Below, piece after piece: positions 52,046 through 60,748 of a stretch of 64,000 nt of DNA; position 1 is the first letter of the stretch, and each line of letters opens with the position of its first letter. The stretch is from the NCBI GenBank assembly GCA_017463145.1, contig JAFTPR010000008.1, forward strand, positions 19,304 to 83,303, read 5' to 3'. The position numbers were made by a program, and so were the translations under genes. Under the pieces are notes generated by a model. The model made no database searches. It had not been told where the DNA came from and saw nothing but the letters and a program-made list of their open reading frames with translations. This stretch comes from Clostridia bacterium (lineage in GTDB: Bacteria; Bacillota; Clostridia; Christensenellales; Borkfalkiaceae).

Positions 52046-54190
52046 ATGAAGCATTTGATAACCGTATGTATGGCAGTGTTTACACTCGGTTGTATGGCGG
52101 CGTGCGGCGAAAGCCGCACGCCCGACGCTTCGTCTTCTCCTGCGCCTACGTATGCGCTTGCCGCGCCGAAAAACGTGGAAGCGGACTTTTGGAAACTGAC
52201 TTGGAAGGAAGTGGACGGCGCAACGGAATATGTGGTGCGTATCGGCGAGGATGAATACGAGACAAAAGAAAACGAATTTAGCTTATTTGCCTACCTTTCT
52301 CCCGACAGAAGCTATACCATAGACGTACGCGCGATAGGCGAAAACGGCGCGCTTTCTCCTTGGGAACGCATATCTTACCATACGGAAAGCGTTACGCAAA
52401 AGCTTACGTATACGCTTCTCAACGACGATACGTACGAGGTTTCGTGTATGCAGGTGAGTATACCCGCCGACGGAAGATTGGTGTATCCCGACTACGTAAA
52501 CGGCAAACCCGTCACCGTCATTTCTCCGCAGTTGACCTTGCTTTCTCCTACGCCCGTCAGCTACCGTGACGTAACTGCCGTACGACTGCCAAAGTATTTA
52601 AAAACAATGACGTTTGAGGTGTTTTACGAGGCGAAGTTGGAGGAGGTCTATTTGCCGTACGGGGTAGAAACGGTAGGGGGATTTTATGCGTGTAAAAAGT
52701 TGACAAGCATAGACGTGCCTGACAGTGTTATAACGCTTGCAAGATCGGCTTTTCGGGATTGCACCGCTTTAACGGAGATTTCTTTATCCGAGAATTTACA
52801 AGAAATAGACGCGAGGGCATTTCAAGGGTGTACCGCTTTAACGGAGCTTTGTTTGCCCGACGGCGTAGCGACGATAGGGAATTATGCATTTATGGACAGC
52901 GGTGTTACGGAAATCGATTTATCGAAAAACCTTGAAACGGTAGGTAACTATGCATTCGCCAACGTTGCGCTTAAAGAGCTTGTTCTTCCCGCAAAACTGA
53001 AAGAAATCGGGGATTATGCCTTTGAAAATACGGCTTTGACGGGGCTTACCATTCCCAAAAGTATTCAATTCGTCGGGCAACATATATTGCGAGGAACGCC
53101 GTGGTACGAAAAGCAATCGGGTGAATTTATTCTTTGCGACGACGTATTATACGAATACAGGGGTAGCCATACGGCGTTGCAGACAACGGATTTCCCGCAA
53201 GGTGTGCGGTTGCTTGCAGGCAATCTTTTTCAAAATGTTCCTTTTACGGAGGTGGCGCTTCCCGATAGCGTACAAGGTATTGGTTGGTCTGCTTTTCTGG
53301 GTTGCGCCGCTTTGCAAAACGTACGCTTGCCCGAGGGCTTGCTGTGGATAGGCAGCTTTGCTTTTTTCAATTGTACTGCTTTGGAGGAAATACTGCTTCC
53401 CGAAAGCTCGGAGGTTATTAAAAACGGTGCGTTTAAAGGAAGCGGTTTGACAGGCGTTACCATACCGCAAAATGTGAGAACGATCGGTGGATCTGCTTTT
53501 GCTAAATGCGACAAGTTGACGACCGTCGTTTTCTGCGACGGCATTACGGAATTGGGAGAGAGTCTTTTTGAACGTTGTTCCAGTTTAAAAAACGTAACGT
53601 TGCCCAACACGTTGACATCGATTCCGCGCAATATGTTTTACGATTGCATGAGCTTGACGGAAATTGTTATTCCCGACAGCGTGACGTGGATAGACCAAGG
53701 AGCTTTTGGTCGAAGCGGCTTGGAAAGTTTTGCATTGCCTAACCAAATCACAAGCGTTGATAGAGGTGCTTTTGCCAATATACAGGCGGAACGTATCACG
53801 CTTTCCAAGAATTTGCAAAGCGTTGCCGTATACGCCTTTTCGAGCAAAGCCTTGAAAAGTATTGTTCTGCCCAAAGAGATAAAGGCGTTGGAAATTACCG
53901 CTTTTTTTCCCGCGGATGGCTATGTAGCGTACCCTGCGGATACTTTAAATACGTTTTACTATACGGGAACGGAAGAGGAATGGACTTCGTTTGAATTTCT
54001 CTACGAGAAGATAAAAGAAGTATACAGTCTTTACGAGGAAGGTCCGTATTTTTGGGGAAAAGAAAAGGTGGACGCATGGTTTAAAGAATTCGAAGAGAAG
54101 TTACATGTATATTTCTATTCAGAAGAAGAGCCGTCTGAAAAAGGGAATTATTGGCATTACGATACGGATGGTACGCCTGTCTTGTGGTAA
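52046..54190 (+). CDS. BspA-type leucine-rich-repeat lipoprotein with an Fn3-like domain
   Basis: 714 residues. A signal segment ends at TLGCMAACGES, a lipobox candidate. Residues about 45-120 look like a fibronectin type III domain (LAAPKNVEADFWKLTWKEV, ATEYVVRIG, YTIDVRAIG). From about 185 to 620 there are many LRR_5 (BspA/TpLRR) units with the repeated pattern of lP..V..IG..AF..C..L. The last 70 residues are acidic and aromatic. BspA proteins are surface adhesins or carbohydrate/host-binding proteins; the ligand is unknown. GGAGGA precedes the ATG at 52046. Confidence 0.85.
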   Translation: MKHLITVCMAVFTLGCMAACGESRTPDASSSPAPTYALAAPKNVEADFWKLTWKEVDGATEYVVRIGEDEYETKENEFSLFAYLSPDRSYTIDVRAIGENGALSPWERISYHTESVTQKLTYTLLNDDTYEVSCMQVSIPADGRLVYPDYVNGKPVTVISPQLTLLSPTPVSYRDVTAVRLPKYLKTMTFEVFYEAKLEEVYLPYGVETVGGFYACKKLTSIDVPDSVITLARSAFRDCTALTEISLSENLQEIDARAFQGCTALTELCLPDGVATIGNYAFMDSGVTEIDLSKNLETVGNYAFANVALKELVLPAKLKEIGDYAFENTALTGLTIPKSIQFVGQHILRGTPWYEKQSGEFILCDDVLYEYRGSHTALQTTDFPQGVRLLAGNLFQNVPFTEVALPDSVQGIGWSAFLGCAALQNVRLPEGLLWIGSFAFFNCTALEEILLPESSEVIKNGAFKGSGLTGVTIPQNVRTIGGSAFAKCDKLTTVVFCDGITELGESLFERCSSLKNVTLPNTLTSIPRNMFYDCMSLTEIVIPDSVTWIDQGAFGRSGLESFALPNQITSVDRGAFANIQAERITLSKNLQSVAVYAFSSKALKSIVLPKEIKALEITAFFPADGYVAYPADTLNTFYYTGTEEEWTSFEFLYEKIKEVYSLYEEGPYFWGKEKVDAWFKEFEEKLHVYFYSEEEPSEKGNYWHYDTDGTPVLW

Positions 54191-54251
54191 AATGAATTTC
54201 GGAAAAAGGTTTAGAAATTTTTATAAAATCATTATAAGGCGTAATTTCAGC

Positions 54252-54280
54252 TTGACAAGTAAAAAAAAATAGGCTATAAT
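54252..54280 (+). promoter_or_regulatory. Consensus sigma-A promoter of purA
   Basis: TTGACA (54252-54257), 17 bases, TATAAT (54275-54280). The leader to 54378 is about 90 bases and contains an imperfect hairpin ending in TTTTTT near 54320. I recognise no purine riboswitch core. Confidence 0.8.
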
Positions 54281-54377
54281 TAAGTACGGAAAAAATCGGG
54301 GTGTTTACGGGCACTCGGTTTTTTCGCGTTTAAAAAAAGCAAGGTCATCAAGGAAAAAACCATTAAGGAGTAGTTAT

Positions 54378-55652
54378 ATGCTTAAATCGATTTGCGGTAT
54401 CAACTGGGGCGACGAGGGCAAGGGCAGAATGGTCGATTTGCTTTCGGAGCAATACGACGTGGTTTGCCGTTATCAAGGCGGCAACAATGCAGGGCACACC
54501 GTTATTAACGAGCGCGGTAAATTCATTTTGAATTTGCTTCCTTCGGGTATTTTACGTGAGGAAGTCGTCAACGTAATGGGGCCAGGTATGGTTATCGATA
54601 TCAAGCACCTTTGCGGGGAGATTGCGAAATTGCAGGAGGCGGGTATTAAAATTACGCCCGAAAACCTCAAAATTTCGGACAGAGCGGTTATCACAATGCC
54701 CTACAACGTATTGCAAGATTGCTTGGAAGAGGACCGTCTTGCGGGTAAGAAATTCGGTTCTACCCGTCGTGGTATTGCGCCCGTATATGCGGATAAATAC
54801 TATAAAAAGGCGTTCCGTATGGGCGAACTTCTCAACACCGAAAAATTGTATGCCCGCGTAGCGGATATCGTTGAATGGAAAAATCTTACCGTTGTAGGCG
54901 GGTATAAGGCGGAAGCTGTAAAAACGGAAGATATTATTGCATACTTTGAAGAGTTTGGCAAAAAACTTGCGCCGTTTGTTTGCGACGTGGGTATTTACCT
55001 TACGCAAGCAAATGCAGAGGGTAAAAATATTATGTTCGAGGCGCAGCTTGGTGCAATGCGCGATATTGATTTCGGTATTCATCCCTACACCTCGTCCTCC
55101 TCGACGATTGCGGCGTATGCGCCAATCGGTGCGGGCGTGCCGCAACTTCAACTCGATAATTCCGTCGGGATTATGAAAGCGTACTCGACCTGTGTTGGCG
55201 AAGGTCCGTTCACGGCGGAATACTTCGGCGACAAAGCGAAAAAACTCCGTGATCTCGGTGGGGAATACGGCGCGGCGACGGGCAGACCCAGAAGAGTGGG
55301 TCCGTTCGATATCGTAGCTTCCCGTTACGGTATTCGTTGTCAAGGCGCAACGGAAATTGCATTGACGAAAATGGACGTACTTTCTGCGTATGAGGAAATC
55401 GAGGTTTGCGTTGCTTACGAGTTAAACGGCGAAGTGATAAACGAGTTCCCGTTTATCGACGTGCTTGACGATTGCAAGCCCGTATTTAAGACGGTTAAAG
55501 GCTGGAATTGCGATATCTCGAAATGCCGCAAGAAAGAGGATTTGCCCAAAGAAGCGCTCGACTATATCGCATATTTGGAAGAAGCTTGTGGTTGCAAGAT
55601 TAAATATGTGTCGGTGGGAGCGGAGCGCGACGCTTACGTCGAGATGTACTAA
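54378..55652 (+). CDS. purA: Adenylosuccinate synthetase
   Basis: 424 residues. The P-loop GDEGKG in INWGDEGKGRMVDLL, the IMP site GRPRRVGPFDIVASRYG and GNNAGHTV are diagnostic. It converts IMP and aspartate to adenylosuccinate with GTP. AAGGAG precedes the ATG. Codon use indicates high expression. Single-gene unit. Confidence 0.96.
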   Translation: MLKSICGINWGDEGKGRMVDLLSEQYDVVCRYQGGNNAGHTVINERGKFILNLLPSGILREEVVNVMGPGMVIDIKHLCGEIAKLQEAGIKITPENLKISDRAVITMPYNVLQDCLEEDRLAGKKFGSTRRGIAPVYADKYYKKAFRMGELLNTEKLYARVADIVEWKNLTVVGGYKAEAVKTEDIIAYFEEFGKKLAPFVCDVGIYLTQANAEGKNIMFEAQLGAMRDIDFGIHPYTSSSSTIAAYAPIGAGVPQLQLDNSVGIMKAYSTCVGEGPFTAEYFGDKAKKLRDLGGEYGAATGRPRRVGPFDIVASRYGIRCQGATEIALTKMDVLSAYEEIEVCVAYELNGEVINEFPFIDVLDDCKPVFKTVKGWNCDISKCRKKEDLPKEALDYIAYLEEACGCKIKYVSVGAERDAYVEMY

Positions 55653-55694
55653 AAACAACGTATCTACGTTGCAATGCTGCGTTAAAAACGTATC

Positions 55695-55732
55695 AAAGCG
55701 GTTTCTATCCGAAGCCGCTTTTCATTTTTTGC
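55695..55732 (+). terminator. Terminator after purA
   Basis: An 11-bp stem, 55695-55705 with 55711-55721, loop TATCC, then TCATTTTTT. Confidence 0.7.
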
Positions 55733-55777
55733 ATAGCAAGTATTAAAAAGTTGAAATATATTTTTATGCGCAGGCGC

Positions 55778-55806
55778 TTGAAAAAAATTTATGCATATGC
55801 TATACT
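55778..55806 (+). promoter_or_regulatory. Sigma-A promoter of ddh
   Basis: TTGAAA (55778-55783), 17 bases, TATACT (55801-55806). Confidence 0.7.
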
Positions 55807-55834
55807 ATAAAGCAGAAAAAGGCGGTAATTTTAT

Positions 55835-56815
55835 ATGCGTATTCGGATTGGTATTTACGGTTACGGAAATTTAGGCAAGGGAGTTGAAGCGGCAATCGCG
55901 CAGAACTCCGATATGGAGCTTGTGGGCGTGTTTACGCGCCGCGCTCCGCAAATGGTGCAAACACGTGGGGCGACGGTATACGCCGCGGACGAACTGCAAA
56001 ATAAGAAAGACGGGATAGACGTGTTGATTCTTTGCGGGGGTAGTGCGCGCGATTTGCCCGAACAGACCCCTGCGCTTGCGAAGAACTTTAACGTTGTGGA
56101 CAGCTTCGACACGCACGCCAATATTCCTTGTCACTTGCAAAAAGTGGACGAGGTGGCGCAAAAAGCAAAAACGACGGCGCTTATCTCCGTCGGTTGGGAT
56201 CCTGGTATGTTCTCGCTTGCGAGGCTGTACGCAGGCTGTATTTTGCCTGACGGTAAGGACTATACGTTTTGGGGCAAAGGCGTAAGCCAAGGACATTCGG
56301 ATGCAATCCGTCGCATTGACGGCGTTGCGGATGCGAAGCAGTACACCATTCCCGTAGAAGCGGCGCTTCATGCCGTACGGGGCGGGGAACAGCCTGCGCT
56401 TACTACCCGCGAAAAGCATAAAAGGGAGTGCTTCGTTGTGGCGAAAGAGGGCGCGGATAAAGCGCGTATTGAACGGGAAATTGTTACAATGCCCAACTAT
56501 TTTGCCGATTACGATACCACGGTGCATTTCATTTCCCAAAAGGAGCTTGACGAAAACCACGCAGGCTTGCCCCACGGCGGCGTAGTGATACGTAGCGGTG
56601 CAACGGGTGCAAACGGCGAGCATAAGCATATCGTTGAATATTCGTTGAAGCTCGATTCCAATGCAGAATTTACCGCTTCCGTACTCGTGGCGTTTGCAAG
56701 AGCAGCTTACCGTTTAAACAAAGAGGGCACATACGGTTGCAAAACTGTGTTTGACGTACCGCCAATGTATCTGTCCCCCGAAAACAGAGAGGATATAATC
56801 GCAAAATTGTTATAA
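55835..56815 (+). CDS. ddh: meso-Diaminopimelate D-dehydrogenase
   Basis: 326 residues. The NADP loop IGIYGYGNLGKGVE opens it. ILCGGSARDLPEQTP, DSFDTHANIP, SVGWDPGMFSLARLY and GKGVSQGHSDAIRRIDGV match Ddh. It makes meso-diaminopimelate directly from tetrahydrodipicolinate, for lysine and peptidoglycan. This indicates a one-step diaminopimelate route and a DAP-type wall. The ribosome site is weak (GGCGG). Confidence 0.93.
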   Translation: MRIRIGIYGYGNLGKGVEAAIAQNSDMELVGVFTRRAPQMVQTRGATVYAADELQNKKDGIDVLILCGGSARDLPEQTPALAKNFNVVDSFDTHANIPCHLQKVDEVAQKAKTTALISVGWDPGMFSLARLYAGCILPDGKDYTFWGKGVSQGHSDAIRRIDGVADAKQYTIPVEAALHAVRGGEQPALTTREKHKRECFVVAKEGADKARIEREIVTMPNYFADYDTTVHFISQKELDENHAGLPHGGVVIRSGATGANGEHKHIVEYSLKLDSNAEFTASVLVAFARAAYRLNKEGTYGCKTVFDVPPMYLSPENREDIIAKLL

Positions 56816-56826
56816 ATATCATTGTA

Positions 56827-56870
56827 GCAAACATCCCCGACGTTAAAAAAACGTCGGGGGTGTTTGCTGT
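56827..56870. terminator. Hairpin between convergent ddh and the XRE gene
   Basis: An 18-bp stem (one G-U pair), 56827-56844 with 56850-56867. T runs are poor, but the position between convergent genes fits a bidirectional terminator. Confidence 0.6.
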
Positions 56871-56878
56871 TCTCCGTT

Positions 56879-57091
56879 TTAATATTCGCACAATCCGAGG
56901 ATATAATCGGAGCGAACGTCTAACAATTTGCAGAGTTTTGCGAGCGTATCAAGAGCAGGAAATATATTTTGTTTCATATATTTTGATATCGTCTGCGCTG
57001 AAACGCCGATTTCTTTTGCAATCTCTTTCTGGGAATAAGAGGATTGTTTGATACATTCTCTTAATCGTATTTGTATTTGCGCCAAGTCCAT
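56879..57091 (-). CDS. XRE family transcriptional regulator, single HTH
   Basis: 70 residues, nearly all helix-turn-helix: QIQIRLRECIKQSSYSQKEI, then IGVSAQTISKYMKQNIFPAL and LAKLCKLLDVRSDYILGL. It has no extra domain. AAGGTG fits the ATG at 57091; a GTG three codons earlier is less likely. It is divergent from the zinc-finger membrane protein, with paired operator candidates between them. Confidence 0.88.
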   Translation of the reverse strand: MDLAQIQIRLRECIKQSSYSQKEIAKEIGVSAQTISKYMKQNIFPALDTLAKLCKLLDVRSDYILGLCEY

Positions 57092-57126
57092 TTTCTTCAC
57101 CTTATATAAAAATTATCAGAAAAATT

Positions 57127-57180
57127 ATCGCATATTATACAATTTTTCGCTTGACAATCGCATATTAGGTGATTTATAAT
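57127..57180 (+). promoter_or_regulatory. Promoter with two direct-repeat operator candidates
   Basis: ATCGCATATTA occurs at 57127-57137 and 57157-57167, 30 bases apart (about three helical turns). The plus promoter is TTGACA (57151-57156), 18 bases, TATAAT (57175-57180), so the second copy fills the spacer directly after the -35. The first copy overlaps a TATAAT read on the minus strand toward the XRE gene. This is a plausible arrangement for repression of both genes by the XRE protein. Confidence 0.6.
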
Positions 57181-57220
57181 ATAAAAAACACTAAAATCAA
57201 AAGAAAAAGGAGAAGAAAAA

Positions 57221-57586
57221 ATGAAGTGTTTTATTCACAGCGGAAGGGAAGCTGTTGCTACTTGTCGTTTTTGCGGAAAGGCAATGTGTTCCGATTGTTC
57301 GGCGTATACGGGGCATACGGGTGAGTGTCCCGTATGTAAAAAGCAAGAGTATGAAGTTGAGTTGCAGTCCAATAAAAGTAGACTTAAATTATTACCTTGG
57401 TCTATTTTTGGCGCAATTTTTTGGGGATTGTTATTATGTTGGACGGTAATAGGTTTGATTGTTGGAATCGTAAAAGTAATCAAATGCGTAAGGGAACATA
57501 AAAGACTTGTCAATCGGAATCAGTATCTTTCCGAAGAGATTGCAAAGCTGAATAGAGCTTTGTCGCAGGGCGGTTTGGGTATTTGA
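57221..57586 (+). CDS. B-box-like zinc-finger membrane protein
   Basis: 121 residues. Residues 1-40 have a B-box-type metal pattern (CFIHSGREAVATCRFCGKAM, CSDC, H, CPVC). A linker is followed by a hydrophobic segment at about 58-85 (WSIFGAIFWGLLLCWTVIGLIVG), then a basic, coiled tail. Proteins of this layout are common and uncharacterised. AAAGGAG precedes the ATG. It is divergent from, and probably controlled by, the XRE regulator. Confidence 0.8.
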   Translation: MKCFIHSGREAVATCRFCGKAMCSDCSAYTGHTGECPVCKKQEYEVELQSNKSRLKLLPWSIFGAIFWGLLLCWTVIGLIVGIVKVIKCVREHKRLVNRNQYLSEEIAKLNRALSQGGLGI

Positions 57587-57599
57587 TAGAGTAAAAAAG

Positions 57600-57640
57600 A
57601 AAGGTGGCTGCTCATAAAAAGCAGTCGCCTTTCTTTTTTT
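57600..57640. terminator. Bidirectional terminator
   Basis: A 13-bp stem, 57600-57612 with 57620-57632, with T runs on both strands, between convergent genes. Confidence 0.8.
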
Positions 57641-57644
57641 GTGT

Positions 57645-59033
57645 TTAGTTTTGCGTGGGGCGTAAAGAGAGTGCTTTTAGCATTTGTCCAACGTAGCGGA
57701 CGGGAACAAGCTCGATTTTGTTCTTATATTTTTCGCAGGACTTCATATTTTTTTCGGGTAAAATTACCCGTTTAAAACCTGTTTTCAAACACTCGTTTAC
57801 GCGTTTATCCGCATACGTCACGGCGCGTATTTCGCCCGTCAAGCCTACCTCGCCGAATACGGCGGTGTACTTGTCGATAGGGATATCCGTAGCCGAGCTT
57901 GCCAACGAGGCGCAGATAGCCAGATCGACGGACGGTTCGTTGAGTTTAATCCCGCCCATAGCGTTGATGTATACGTCGGAAGCAAAGAAGGGGATACCGC
58001 AACGCTTTTCCAATACCGCTATCAACACGACGAGCTTGTTGTAATCCACGCCGAGGCTCATTCTGCGGGGCATACCGAACGCTGTTTTGGATATAAGGGT
58101 TTGGATTTCGACGTTCATACAGCGGTTGCCGCTTTCGGACGGCGTGACTGCCGAGCCTGCCGCAACGCCTCTTGATTCGGATAAAAACAGCTCGGAATAA
58201 TCGCGGACGCTTTTCACGCCCTCGTCCGTCATCTCGAACACGCCTACTTCCTGCGCCGAGCCGAAACGGTTTTTTACCGCGCGGAGCAGTTTGAAATTGT
58301 CCTCTTGATGTCCCTCGAAATACAGTACGGTGTCCATAATATGTTCCAACACTTTCGGACCTGCTAACGCGCCCTCTTTGGTGACGTGTCCGATGATAAA
58401 GAAAGTGATGTTTTTCGATTTGGCAATACGCATCAGTTTGGAGGCGCATTCCCGTACTTGCCCCACGCTGCCCGCCGCCGAGGACATTGCTTCCGTGTAA
58501 ACGGCTTGAATGGAGTCGATTACCACGAACTCGTTTCCGTCTACGTCCGCTTCGATATCTTCCAAACACGTTTCGTTTAACAGAAAGAGGTTGTCCGAAT
58601 TTAAGCCCAATCTGTCACAGCGCATTTTTACTTGCGAACAGCTTTCCTCTGCGGAAACGTACAGTACCTTGTGCGTTTTGGCAAGATGCGCGGAAACTTG
58701 TGTTAAAAGTGTGGATTTGCCTATGCCGGGGTCGCCGCCGAGGAGAACGAGCGAACCGCGCACAATCCCGCCGCCGAGCACGGTGTCGAATTCGTCGATA
58801 CCGCTTGGCACTCTGTCAAACCGTTCGTAGCCGATTTTGGAAAGGGGAAGCGCGCGAGCTTTCATTTGCGCTACGCCCGATCTTGCGGCGGGGGTTGCCG
58901 TTTCCACGCGGACAAGCTCTTCCTGCATTGTATTGAAATTCCCGCAGTCGGGGCATTTGCCCAGCCACTTGGGGGCGGTGTAGCCGCATTCCGAGCAAAC
59001 GAATTGACTAGTGGGTGTTTTGGTTTTTGCCAT
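57645..59033 (-). CDS. radA: DNA repair protein RadA
   Basis: 462 residues. The N-terminal zinc finger CSECGYTAPKWLGKCPDCG is followed by a RecA-like ATPase with Walker A GGDPGIGKST near 94. The RadA-specific KNRFGSAQEVGVFEM lies near 250, with a Lon-like C-terminal domain. It is a branch-migration helicase in recombination. It lies 12 bases after ispDF. Confidence 0.95.
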   Translation of the reverse strand: MAKTKTPTSQFVCSECGYTAPKWLGKCPDCGNFNTMQEELVRVETATPAARSGVAQMKARALPLSKIGYERFDRVPSGIDEFDTVLGGGIVRGSLVLLGGDPGIGKSTLLTQVSAHLAKTHKVLYVSAEESCSQVKMRCDRLGLNSDNLFLLNETCLEDIEADVDGNEFVVIDSIQAVYTEAMSSAAGSVGQVRECASKLMRIAKSKNITFFIIGHVTKEGALAGPKVLEHIMDTVLYFEGHQEDNFKLLRAVKNRFGSAQEVGVFEMTDEGVKSVRDYSELFLSESRGVAAGSAVTPSESGNRCMNVEIQTLISKTAFGMPRRMSLGVDYNKLVVLIAVLEKRCGIPFFASDVYINAMGGIKLNEPSVDLAICASLASSATDIPIDKYTAVFGEVGLTGEIRAVTYADKRVNECLKTGFKRVILPEKNMKSCEKYKNKIELVPVRYVGQMLKALSLRPTQN

Positions 59034-59045
59034 AGTTCCTCCTAC

Positions 59046-60167
59046 TTATTGCAATAATACGTATGCGTGTACGATAATACCTTTGCCCTCGCCAACGTAT
59101 CCAAGCCCCTCGTTTGTACCTGCCGTAATGCCGACGGCGGTAGGGTCGATACGGAGCGCGCCTGCAAGCGACGTTTTCATAGCCTCGATATGGTTTGCAA
59201 GACGGGGCTTTTCCGCTTGTATGGAAACGGATATGTTCTTGACGGCGTAGCCTTTGTCCGCGATAAGGGAAACTACTGTGGCAAGCATTTCCATAGAATT
59301 TGCATTTTTCCATTTTTTATCCGAATCGGGGAAGTAGAAACCGATATCCCGCAAGCCTGCCGCCGAAAGGAGCGCATCCATTACGGCGTGCGTAAGTACG
59401 TCGCCGTCGCTATGGGCGATAAGTCCGCTTTCGGAGGGGATTTTTACGCCTGCAAGCAGGATATAATCTTGCAATTTTCCAAAAGCGTGCGTGTCTACGC
59501 CGTGTCCGCATCTGGCGGTGTTGCTTGCAAAGTCTTGGGCGTAGGTAAGCTTGACGTTCTCCCTCTCGCCCGCACAAAGGCGGGGTTTACCGCAATAGAC
59601 GGCAAACAGGGAGGAGTCGTCCGTAAAACAGACTTCGCCGTTTTCAAACGCGCGCGTATACGCGTACAATATGTTTTCTTTGTAGAAGCCTTGCGGCGTT
59701 TGTATCATAGTAAGGGAATCTCGGTTGGGAACGTTGACGATATACCCGTCCTTAACGACGGCTACCGTGTCCGAAGCGGGTACGGCGCAAATACCGCTTC
59801 CGTACGCCTTTACGCTTTGGACACACCTCTCAATAACCGTTCTGGTAACGAACGGGCGCGCCCCGTCGTGAATAAGTACGATATCCGATTGCACCGTTTT
59901 CAAGGCGTTGTATACCGATTCGCTTCTTGTCGCGCCGCCAACGACGACGCTTGTCCGAGGAAAAGCAGCGCAAAGCGCGGAAATTTCCGCAAAGTCCTCT
60001 TGGGCGGCGGAAACGACGATTTCGTCAATCAGCGGGAAATCAAAGGCGGAAAGGGTCTTTTTCAATACTCGTTCGCCTTGCAGAGAAACGAGAAGTTTGT
60101 TTTGTTGAAACCCTGCGCGCAAACCTTTGCCGCCCGCGCAGATAACGGCGCATACGCTCGTTTTCAT
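59046..60167 (-). CDS. ispDF: Bifunctional IspD/IspF enzyme
   Basis: 373 residues. Residues 1-215 are IspD (AVICAGGKGLRAGFQQNK nucleotide loop, VLIHDGARPFV). About 216-373 are IspF (GHGVDTHAFGK with the metal Asp and His, AHSDGDVLTHAVMDALL, AGTNEGLGYVGEGKG). Together they catalyse the third and fifth steps of the MEP isoprenoid pathway. Its start overlaps the rqcP stop by four bases. Confidence 0.93.
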   Translation of the reverse strand: MKTSVCAVICAGGKGLRAGFQQNKLLVSLQGERVLKKTLSAFDFPLIDEIVVSAAQEDFAEISALCAAFPRTSVVVGGATRSESVYNALKTVQSDIVLIHDGARPFVTRTVIERCVQSVKAYGSGICAVPASDTVAVVKDGYIVNVPNRDSLTMIQTPQGFYKENILYAYTRAFENGEVCFTDDSSLFAVYCGKPRLCAGERENVKLTYAQDFASNTARCGHGVDTHAFGKLQDYILLAGVKIPSESGLIAHSDGDVLTHAVMDALLSAAGLRDIGFYFPDSDKKWKNANSMEMLATVVSLIADKGYAVKNISVSIQAEKPRLANHIEAMKTSLAGALRIDPTAVGITAGTNEGLGYVGEGKGIIVHAYVLLQ

Positions 60168-60406
60168 ACGATTACCTCATATAAAGAAGAAGCCTCTTCT
60201 TTTTTTACCGTTTCTTTTACGTTCAAAACGCGGATTTTTAAGCTGCCTGCGGCGTACAGGACCTCAATCTCGTCGCCGATTTTTACGGCGGCGGAGGGTT
60301 TTGCTACCTTGCCGTTGATCAGCACCTTTTCCTCGCCGCAAGCTTCTTGCGCGACGGTGCGGCGCTTTAAAATGCGCGAAACCTTTAAAAATTTGTCGAT
60401 CCGCAT
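60164..60406 (-). CDS. rqcP: RqcP (YabO) S4-domain protein
   Basis: 80 residues, a single S4 RNA-binding domain (MRIDKFLKVSRILKRRTVAQ, VLINGKVAKPSAAVKIGDE), closely matching B. subtilis YabO/RqcP. RqcP acts with RqcH to add C-terminal Ala tails on stalled nascent chains. AAGGAGGT precedes the ATG. It is first in the run rqcP-ispDF-radA, and is not beside a MazG or spoIIE gene as in Bacillus. Confidence 0.9.
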   Translation of the reverse strand: MRIDKFLKVSRILKRRTVAQEACGEEKVLINGKVAKPSAAVKIGDEIEVLYAAGSLKIRVLNVKETVKKEEASSLYEVIV

Positions 60407-60468
60407 ATGCGCGACCTCCTTTTTCTATGAAAAATTTTGAGAAAATTAAAAAATGCTTCCAAAAATGC

Positions 60469-60497
60469 TTGACAGATTTTTTATCGGGGGGTATAAT
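60469..60497 (+). promoter_or_regulatory. Consensus sigma-A promoter of rpoB
   Basis: TTGACA (60469-60474), 17 bases, TATAAT (60492-60497). It sets rpoB as the first gene of its unit. Confidence 0.85.
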
Positions 60498-60503
60498 TTA
60501 ATA

Positions 60504-60748
60504 ATGTATCATTATGCTTAAAATGGTGTAATGGCGCTCGGTGCATTTTTTCTGAAACGGAAAGATATGCGTAAAACCCTTGAAAAGTAAGGGATTGAAG
60601 CCAAAACGAACCGCTTATGATATTATTATATCGCAAAAGCGGAAAAAAGTCAAAAGCATAAGGCGCAAAAACAAGAAAAATTCGATTTTTATCGATGAAA
60701 AGATATACTCGGTAGATCGCTGAAAAATAAAAGGAGATTTTTTAACTG
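60504..60748 (+). promoter_or_regulatory. Long rpoB leader
   Basis: About 245 untranslated bases. It begins with a five-codon ORF (MYHYA, 60504-60521) that starts six bases after the -10. Further on, CCGCTT near 60610 pairs with AAGCGG near 60640 around an inner ATAT/ATAT stem. AAAGGAG near 60731 is the rpoB ribosome site. I recognise no known L10 or other ribosomal leader. Confidence 0.45.
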
